Source: Dermacentor variabilis
Taxonomy: Eukaryota > Arthropoda > Arachnida > Ixodida > Ixodidae
Direction: 5' to 3'
Length of the DNA: 64,000 nt
NCBI RefSeq assembly: GCF_050947875.1
Contig: NW_027460346.1
Coordinates: 3,662,000-3,725,999, forward strand
Below the pieces are notes generated by a model. It was given only the letters and a program-made list of their open reading frames with translations, did not search any database and was not told where the DNA came from. The position numbers were made by a program, and so were the translations under genes. Every line of letters begins with the position of its first letter. The stretch's first letter is position 1. This document shows, one piece after another, positions 55,827-64,000 of this stretch.

Positions 55827-56182
55827 GAGACAATGCCTATGAAATTATTGGCCCTGATGACGAGAGCCCTCAAAGGGCAAACGACATCTCTGTTGCAGAA
55901 GTGAGCCCGATACCACCTGAAGTTACCATGACAGGTGGCACGGCAGCAATAGATACAGAGACGGCCATGTCTACTGCAGCTGCAACAGTGTACGAGGCAA
56001 GCAGCAGTGTGTCAGCATCAGCAGCAGTGTCAGAAGGAACCGCACCAGGCCTGGTAGAGCAACATGTGTGTTATCACTGTGACTTTTTTGTAGTGCATAC
56101 AACTCATTTGCTCAACATACAAAAGCTTTTCACCACGGCTGTAAGCCAGTGTTCTTGTGCAGCAAGTGCAAGACTAAGTTAA
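55827..56182 (+). CDS. Candidate exon F, copy 2 (longer, intact frame)
   Basis: Acceptor GATGCAG, then GDNAYEIIGPDDESPQ. The S/A/T-rich stretch is followed by VCYHCDFFVVHTTHLL and a Cys/Ser-rich end at TAA 56180. Copy 1 stops about 33 codons earlier because of a 2-bp loss. Confidence 0.5.
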
Positions 56183-57254
56183 GTGTTATAACACAGTACA
56201 AGCATCACTTTAAAATATGAAAACCTATTACAGTTGTTGCCTCCCCAGCCAGCCCACATAGCGACAACAATGTGGAACACATGGGGGGACACACCTCTTC
56301 TCCATTAGAAGATAGTAGAGACTGTCAGTGTTGTTGTTAGATTAACTGGTCTTTGTAGGCAACTAGAAGGACAACACAGGTGTCATAAGATTGTTGTTTA
56401 TGTTGTTGTTGAAGAGGTAAAAAAGAAGTTTGATGCAGCTGAAGTGCCAACTGATATTGAGCAAATCAAAAACAACCACCTGAGAAAGCAACACTATCGA
56501 AATTCGGGTATCTATGTGCCGCCAACTCTGGTAAGGATGGCATAGGATGGAAGTGTGATGAAAATCACACAGACTCTGCTGTTCCATCACTTGTCACAGT
56601 GAGCAGTGACTTGTAGGGCAAGAGAGTCAACTGAAACGAACATTATGGCATAGTGTCATGCTCCCATGTGACCACTTTCCATGATACAGCTCAACCTCCA
56701 GGAATGAGACTGCAACTTGTCTGTAAAAAGCTTTCATAAAAAATTATTCACAACACTATTAACACAGCAGTATCTTCTTTTTTGGGGGGTTCGAGGTTCC
56801 CGGGTGTCCATTAATGCAAAAATTGTGGAAAAAAAGAATATGTGTCGTACTTACACCTTTTTAACAAGTACGAGGGGGACAGAACTTTTCTAGTCATGCA
56901 TCTTCATCATACTATCAAGTTTTTAAGTGCCTTTTATGCATTGTATGCATTTAGCAGGTGTAAAATCAGGTCAGTTGGATCAGATGCCTTATCTGCAAGA
57001 GAGCCCTATATTCAAGAAATTTTAATTAAAATAGGTACGTTAGAGACGCAGTCTTTCAGCACTTTATTGCATGTGGTTTAAGCATTGCTCAAAACTTTTG
57101 TGGATGGCAGTTTCAACCGGCACAGCACTGCGCTTTGTCACGGTCACGTGTCTTCAAAGCGGTGTTTACCATTTGTGTTGATCTGTTTGTGTATTCATAG
57201 AGCAAGTTTTTAATTTATTTTTTTCTGCATTCTTGTGCTTGCACTAAGCTTGTA

Positions 57255-57910
57255 TAAGGCAGTTACAAAATGGGCGTCACTATAACGAACTGTTCTGTTG
57301 AGCTTACACTTGCAAATAATAGTGTTCAGATGGCCGCACTTCTATGTAGGTGCACCGATAGCTTTGGGTATGTTCTCATGTTTGTATAAAGCTTATATAA
57401 GCTAGTTACAAAATGTATGTCACTAAGCATTGTGATATTCTTTAAAGAACTGCTTGGTTGGTTTTACACTTGTGAATTAGTATTGAGGCGGTGGTATTTC
57501 CATGTAGGCGCACTGCTAGCTGTCCGTGTGCTCACGTGGTTGTATTAAGCTTTTACAAGGGAGTTACAGCATGTAGGTCACTAAGCGCTGTGATATTTTT
57601 AAAGAACTGCTTTGTTGGTTTTACACCTGTGAGTAATAGTACTTGGGTGGCACTAGTCATGTGTAGGTACACAGGGACCATTTGTATACATTATGCTCAT
57701 GTAAAGCAGTTACAAAGTGTATGTCACTAATCACTGTGATATTTGTTGAAGAATTGCTGTGATGGTTTTACACATGTGAATAATAGTGGTCAGGACACAG
57801 TACTTGCGATGTATAGTTGAATTTATACAGTGCCAAGACATGGGCTGTATACGTACCAAAAGAAATGTATGTCATTATATTGTTGTGATTATTACTGTTT
57901 GGATTTTATT
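57255..57910. repeat. Tandem array of about 145-bp units, copy 2
   Basis: Same five-unit structure as 21000-21660, with GTCACTA, TGTGATATT and GGTTTTACAC blocks preserved. Confidence 0.7.
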
Positions 57911-58749
57911 AAACTCTAACAACATTTTTTCTTGTATCTATTGAGGTATGGCAATTTGTCATGCAACCAAACTGAGGACCTGAACTTGTGCATACAAATA
58001 AACAGCTAATTTAAGAGTATACTGCTCATATTCTGCGAAACCAGTTTAACAAATCTTGTACTACAATGCTGGAAAAATGACAGAGCTAACAGGGATGTAC
58101 AGAAAGAGTTTGCACTGGCTGAAGGACTGCCCCACACTGGAGTTGGTAATGTTGCGTTTATTGGAGTAGAACAGTAAGTGCACTTCTATTGAAAATGTGA
58201 CAGTCAATGCAGAAACATAAGGCAGACGAGCAGATGTGGCACATCTTTTTCAGGGCCCTCCATGCCTACTACTGCATTTCTAGTCTTCCTGTGCTCTTCG
58301 TATAAGCCCCTGTTCAGCCAAGGTTTTTACTCCATGACAGTTGTTCTACTGGGTTCGTAGCAATATTGAAGAAAAAAATGCAATGGTTTTCAAGAACTTT
58401 CGAGGCCCCGACACAGTAACTTCAAGGACCTCGTGCGATTTTTTTAGTCGTTTGGACAGGCAATAACTTGTTCAACAACATCGTTAACTTTAATGCAAAC
58501 AAAAGAACACAAAACAAATCGCATTTCACTGATTTCAAACAATTGAAAGACTGCTAATTTGCCTTTCACCGCCCATAGCCAGGAAAAATTACTTTAAAAT
58601 CCTGCATAACATTGCTCACGCCTATTCTGAAGGCCGCTTGGAATTGGGCCACTGACTCTGAGGAGCCGCCTAGGGAACGGTGTATCAGCGACCCTAATTT
58701 GATCTGATTTCCTGCCTGCATGCGTGGCCAGGACTTCGCTAAGAGGGTA

Positions 58750-59055
58750 TTGGGAAGAGTACTAGCACTCTGTTTGGGGGAGTAGAAGTACTCGGCCTGG
58801 TGGAGTGCCATTACCCCTGCGGTGAGAGTATTAGCACTCTGCGGAAGAGTACTAGCGCTCCCTGTGGGAATAGTATTATCACTCTGCAGAAGGGTACTAG
58901 CAATCCCTTGCGGTGGAGTAACAAAACTCTGTCAACAGGAGTTGACCTACCCTCTCTCAAAGAGGGTCGATCTACTCTCGAAAAGAGAGTGAAATATGGG
59001 ACAAGCCGCTCCTCCCTCAAAGAGAGTGCCCGGCACTCTCTTTGTTTTTAGAGTG
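58750..59055. repeat. Right subterminal repeat region of copy 2
   Basis: GAGTACTAGCACTC-like palindromes, then CTCTCTCAAAGAGGG, CTCGAAAAGAGAGTG and GAGAGTGCCCGGCACTCTC, ending TTTTTAGAGTG. Confidence 0.7.
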
Positions 59056-59057
59056 TA

Positions 59058-59997
59058 GAGAGCCTCCTCAAAGAGTGCAAGGTCAAGGAATCGAAAGAAG
59101 GTGTCTATGCTCAGACAGATAAACGGTCACTTGTGCTGTTTAAGTGCACTGTATAAACCAGTTGCACAGGTTTAAAAAGCTTTCCGCAAGTGCAAAATAT
59201 ATATATAGGGGGCCTGTGACCTTACGCGCCAGCACTACGATCTCATCATGAGGCATGCCGTAGTGTCTCAACATCTGGATTAATTTCGACCACCTGGCGT
59301 TCTTTAAGATGGACGCCAGGTGCGGCGTAACGTGACCGCAAAGCACCAGAGGAGCTGGATCGCATGTGCCGAGTCGTGAACGACAAAAGGCACAAAGGTC
59401 CTCCCTGCATTAACAAGGCACGTCACTCCTTTCGTGGCGCATCCAATGCGGCAAGTGTTATGCCGGGCTGACCGGGCGCTGCCTAAACCGCTCTAATGGG
59501 GCAGCATGACGTGTAGGTTCAGGCATTCGGGAGACCTCGTCACCTTATGCTGGATTTAAATGAGTGTTCTAAGTACACAAACCAGCGTGACGTGGCTGAG
59601 CCGCACCGAATTGAGCCGCCGGGAGCTTCGCTCATGTGGGCGGTGTGATTGGGCTGCACTGAGCGACGTAATGGTCGTCCGTGGTATTTGGTCCTTCGTG
59701 GGAATCCAGCTTTACGCAGACCACTGTTGTTAAAGGCACGGATGTAGTCCGGAGTATCAGCGTGCCCAGCAGCAGCGGGCGAAATCGGCTACGTCACGCC
59801 GGTGCCGCCAGTATCGCCGAAAACTTGCCCCCATCTGCATTTCGGCGCGTTGAATGTGTCCTGCTGTATTGCGATGCTATACCTCGATGTCGGCGCCGCC
59901 GGGACGCGCCGACTGACGCCCGGTTACGACAACCACGTTGGTGCGACTGAGTACGGAGGGCTCGCCTCTCCCAGAAGACAAGTCCACTTGTCGAAAC
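59058..59997 (+). pseudogene. Penelope-like remnant, 3' part in beta
   Basis: Continues the frame cut by the 18-kb element. CGKCYAGLTGRCLNRS near 59445-59500 is the GIY-YIG motif, clearer than in alpha. The hammerhead-like stem GACAAG-TCCA-CTTGTC and GAAAC lie at 59977-59997. The 5' portion is at 40727-40970. Confidence 0.6.
59249..59310 (-). repeat. SINE body fragment (beta)
   Basis: Counterpart of 1589-1660, with ATTTCGACCACCTGG. Confidence 0.5.
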
Positions 59998-61059
59998 GTT
60001 GGCTCCTGTATTCACCTTGTTCACGTTTTGCTCACCTCTCCCCAGTGTGATGTCACGCGACCGCGCGGTCGTTGCATCGGATTATTGAACTGGACTTCAA
60101 GAGCTACCAGTGCATACTTTCATTTCACAGCACACGCTTTCTGGGAAGGTACAAGGATGGACAATGCACATAGATTGTTCAAACATACGCTACCAAAAAG
60201 CATTGTCTGATGAATGCGTGCGTTAGCGCTGTGCCTATACCACTGTGACCATGAAGTAGTGCAATTAGCTGTGTCGTCACGACTTGTGCGCTACGCATCT
60301 GTGACGAGCATCTTCACACACGTGCCACAATTCCAGCACTACTGTGTGGTGCCGCGTGACCTGTGGGCGTATCTTTCATGCAGTAAAATCAGTTCATGAC
60401 CAGCGTCCTCCTTACGCTGTTGTCTTTTGTTCTCTCGGTATTTTGTGTTCCCCGTTAAGCGCTGAAAATGCACCAAATATCGATGAGTCGGCCTGGGCGC
60501 ACTTTTCGAGGTGTGCCTCGCACAGCGAGGGCAGTGTGCTCAGTATAGCTGAGGAATAAAACACGGCGCAGAGTACGTGCTAAACAGGGTGTTCTATCTA
60601 ATTTTAACGAAGCTATTAAAAAGCAGTAAAATTTCTGGCTAAAACACCTACACACTTTAGCCAACAGTCCTCTTCCTCCACTAGGCGTAGTTTTGTGTAC
60701 TACTTATTTAGCTGTTCAGAGAGACATTGAATTTGTGCATCAGGCGGGAGAGGTGTCCTATGGGAACTCTTCTTTATAGCACGTTATAGTCAGCGGGATT
60801 ATTTTCTTCGCCCATTGCAGGTAGTCGCGAAATACCAAAAGTACCATGTGATTGTACATCGGCGAGACTAGCAGTCGCAAAATGGATCCGAAGGAATCAA
60901 CTCCGCGCACTGCCTAACTCGTCTAGAGCTTGGAGGCGGCAAGTGGTGGCGTTCGCTTCCGGTGTTCGCGTGCTGCGTATTCCGCGTTGATGGTCACAAC
61001 CTACGCAATGGACAGATTAAAAAAAATTTAAGTCTAGGGTATAACGCGCTAAAACCACG

Positions 61060-61232
61060 ATATAATACGAGGCACGCCATAGTGGGGGACACCGGTTGGA
61101 TTTTGACCACCTGGGGTTCGTTAACGCTTACCCAATCCACGGTGCACGGGCGCTTTGCAGCGGCAAGGGTGTTTGTCCCGCGGCCTCGTGTGTTCGTAGT
61201 GGAACGCCAGAGCCTCTAAGCCACCGCAGTGG
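61060..61232 (-). repeat. tRNA-derived SINE (beta)
   Basis: Counterpart of 3412-3586, ending TAAGCCACCGCAGTGG. Confidence 0.6.
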
Positions 61233-62964
61233 ACCGTGATGGTCACACTTTTCGCACTTAAATAAACGCAAAAGGTAATTACGCAGGGCATAGCACGCTG
61301 CAGATGACTGAACGAAATGTTTTAAGACGCATTTAACTGCTTTCCTATAGCAAGTCATTTACTTGATGGAAACTGTCTGAAGTCTCTGTAATACTGACAC
61401 ATGTAATGCCCGAAAGCGATGCGTTGCGGTTTCTCGATATAATTTTCGTTCTTTAAGCGGATCTGTTGGTGCTGTGAATCACGCGTGCATAAGCCACTGC
61501 TGCCTTTTTTTTCCAGGCACAGCAAATATCGAAGCGAGGCATTGCACACATGTGCCAGTCAAACTCCGTGGACCGATCTTGCCACCACGGCATGGCTAGT
61601 ACTCTTGAATCCGAAGTATCCCGCCCTAATTCTTCTGGTGTCCCAGAGGTGTCTACCATATTAATTCTGATGTTACTTCCATAAAAACCAATGGGGAGCA
61701 CCAAAGGGCACGATGCCACGTCAAATGTAACGGACAAATAAGGAAAAATATGCAGGATTACGTAGAAGCACGGTCTATACCAAAGCTTAATATAGTCGCA
61801 GGTTCGCCCGAAATGCCAAACATCGATTGGGATAGCAAATTAGTCGACAACCATAATAATTAATCTTAGTAGCTCTATCTGCCGGGTAAACTTGTAAACA
61901 CACGCTTACTAACTAAATTAGCCAGCATGGTCGCACCGTACAGGCAAACAGGCACACATCACACCTATCACACCCCGGTTTCTAGCGTGCGACGGAAGGC
62001 GGCGCGCTTTCTACCTGCTTTCCTCCCTTGCGCGCGCAAGATTGAGCCACGATCGTCGGCTCGCTCTCGCACGCTTTCACTCCCACGTACAGCATATGGC
62101 GCATGGCGATGGTGTTATGGCCCTTGGACTTTATAAGGAACATCACGGCGACGGCGACAAAAATGCGCCTGGATTTTTCATATAATCGTTAACCCCATAA
62201 AAGTTCAGATAGTGAGCTGGCGTTGGAGTGGTGTTTTTCTCACCTCAACATTGCCACTGATGCATGTGTTCACCTGTGTTTGAGGACACCATAACATTGC
62301 ACAAACAGAGCGACGACCGCACCCTCCTTATAGCTGGGTCTGCTCTTATTACACATGTGCCCGACTTATGCGATGCGGGAGCAAGCCGTCATTGTCTCTA
62401 TCGGACAAGGAAATTCGCTTTCTTTGATGTATCCACGCGCATAAGTCGATAGCAGTGTTGTTTATCGTTTGAATGGTACAAATTCTTATGATATATCACG
62501 GACTCGGGGGCTAGGTTTGTATGTTTCTACCTAGCAGTTCGCTGGCCTACTTGGGTCACTGGGTAGTGCTTCGTCAAATGGGCAGTGCATCGGTCAACTG
62601 TACTCCGTGAACAGAGTCCGAAACCAACCATTGCAACAACGTGGGACACCGAGTATGTTGCAATCTGTAGGTATGTGCCGCTCTTTAACGAACTCCTTTC
62701 ACGCCGGCATGAGTCACTGTAGATGCGAGACTGGGTAGGTACCGCTCTTCAATGAAACTGACGCCGACATAAATATGACGCTATTATTTTTCGAAGAGTA
62801 ATCAAAGACGGTTACAGAGACGTAAGAAACAACCTCTCATTACACATGTTCAAAATACTCCAAATGTGTACATGCTTGCTCATGCGAGTTGGGTTGCTCA
62901 TACAAGTTGGGCTCATACAGTTAGGTCCATTGTTAAAGGTAGCACACACATGGAAAGTTTGAGG

Positions 62965-63036
62965 GAGCCTGTCATGATTCGAGCCTCGAATCTTTTGATC
63001 CGCACTATGACGCGTTATCCGTGGCGCCGCAGGCGC
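62965..63036 (-). pseudogene. tRNA-Arg-like sequence (beta)
   Basis: 72 nt matching 5326-5397 with a few changes (ATCAAAAG in place of ATCAGAAG after the anticodon). Confidence 0.5.
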
Positions 63037-63078
63037 AGACTGAAGTCACGGGTACTCTGCAATATACAGAACCCAAGC

Positions 63079-64000
63079 AAAGTGTAAGGCTGGCATGTGA
63101 TTTAACTTTTGAAATCTGTTTAGTAAAGTGCAGCCTATGATGAATGAACTTTATTGAGAGCAGACGAAGCGGTTGGCTCCTCTCCCTTGCAGGTGGCCTA
63201 TTCAGTCTAGGGAGCTTTGTCACCTGGCCGCGTGCCTGTCGCTGTTGAGCAGCTGACGCTGGTCGTCATTGCTGATGTAGGTGACATGCTGGTTCTCCCA
63301 TTGCTCTGGTGTGGGGTGGGGCATATGGGCGATGTCGGTGTTTCAGTCTCATTCCCATATCATGTGGTCTGAAAAAGAAAAACACTTGCACTTATCCTTA
63401 TTCTTATGAGAAGTGTCCTCGTTTGCGTAACTAAAGCGGCACTCAAGGATAGAGTGTTTGCGGCTCAAAAGCAGAGACCTGCTTTCTCGAGATTCTGGAA
63501 ATGATAAACCTTCGATCGAGTATACAGACTCAATTCATGTGTCTAGCTGTCAAAAAAAAAAAACACTCTATCTGTGAAGTGCGTTCAATTTTCGACCATC
63601 GCTCCAATTTTAGCAATAGAAATCCATTCCAGCTTGTTAGAGGACTCTCCACAGTCAAAGGTAGCCGATATTCTGTGATTGCAGAATATCGGCTACAGAA
63701 TGTTGGGTATTCTGCCATCTAAGGCGATAATTCTTACCGACGTGTCGGTTTGTGCTGATTTATCCTCTATTAAGCATCCTCGTGTATACGCATGTTTTCA
63801 GCACTTACGCCGTGCCGCTGGAGTGGCGTGCGCGTTTTGCACTGCTCTGGCCTCACTTTAGTCTCTCTTGATGAGTCGTTTGATTGTCTCGTATTCCTGT
63901 AAGTGAATAGCCTGTTGTGAAATATTCCTTCTGCACACGGCTTTAGTTGCATGTGCACGATTAAAACACGTTTTTATTTTTGATGTGCGCTGAGACATAA
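63079..64000. other. Unassigned end, one perfect hairpin
   Basis: GTAGCCGATATTCTG at 63661-63675 and CAGAATATCGGCTAC at 63682-63696 form a 15-bp perfect stem with a 6-base loop. No gene recognised. Confidence 0.45.

Larger units (their letters stand above)
40973..59055 (+). mobile_element. Large TA-flanked DNA transposon, copy 2 (18.1 kb with nested insertions)
   Basis: Starts CACTCTAAATACTAGG and ends TTTTTAGAGTG, flanked by TA at 40971-40972 and 59056-59057. The uninterrupted target is in copy alpha. Relative to copy 1 it lacks 2.2 kb and gains the Tc1 element and the Ty3 element. Without these it is about 10.7 kb. Candidate exons, MITE and tandem array are collinear with copy 1. No own transposase is seen. 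Confidence 0.9.
40591..63078 (+). repeat. Outer repeat, copy beta, split by the 18-kb element
   Basis: 40591-40972 and 59056-63078 together match copy alpha. The join in alpha is CTGTGCTAGAGAGCC. In beta the same string is CTGTGCTA, the element, then TAGAGAGCC. Beta retains better GIY-YIG residues and a perfect hairpin stem in the hammerhead-like motif. Confidence 0.85.

Overview
This window looks like repeat-dense, gene-poor nuclear DNA from an arachnid, most likely a hard tick. The inference rests on the repeat types: CR1/Jockey- and I-like non-LTR retrotransposons, a Penelope-like remnant, tRNA-derived SINE pieces ending in a CCACCGC box, a Ty3/gypsy element, a Tc1 element and foldback elements. 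All splice sites seen are eukaryotic. There is no prokaryotic gene organisation, no CRISPR array and no intact recognisable housekeeping gene.

Two nested duplications dominate the layout. (1) An outer repeat of about 4.4 kb occurs at 1012-5439 (copy alpha, uninterrupted) and at 40591-63078 (copy beta, interrupted). Its left part is a decayed Penelope-like element; its right end carries a tRNA-Arg-like sequence. (2) Inside copy beta sits an 18.1-kb mobile element (40973-59055). It has CACTCTAAA termini, a TA target-site duplication and dense subterminal GAGAGTG/TTCACTC motifs. A second copy, 12.9 kb, lies at 12081-25020 with its own TA duplication. Copy alpha preserves the empty target site (TA at 1389-1390), so the insertion can be read directly. 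No transposase for this element is visible. Instead both copies share a row of candidate exons with conserved splice sites and lengths, a Kolobok-like TTAA MITE and an array of about 145-bp repeats.

The 18-kb copy was later hit twice. A Tc1 element (42461-45585) encodes an apparently intact 340-aa DD34E transposase in two exons, set between inverted arms of about 0.87 kb. A 5'-truncated Ty3/gypsy element (49510-53686) keeps a partial gag, a canonical -1 frameshift heptamer and a long open pol, and is bracketed by TA microsatellites.

Region by region: 1-1011 LINE 3' fragment; 1012-5439 alpha repeat; 5440-12078 mostly unassigned, with a small TATA/CRE promoter-like block, a SINE and a decayed exon-like stretch; 12081-25020 first large element; 25023-30270 LINE fragments and unassigned DNA; 30274-31620 GT-rich tract split by a probable solo LTR; 32741-33431 GC-rich open exon related to the decayed one near 10.2 kb; 35834-36099 CA-rich tract; 36871-39240 truncated LINE with an open RT frame; 39378-39509 foldback; 40591-63078 beta repeat with its nested insertions; 63079-64000 unassigned apart from a hairpin.
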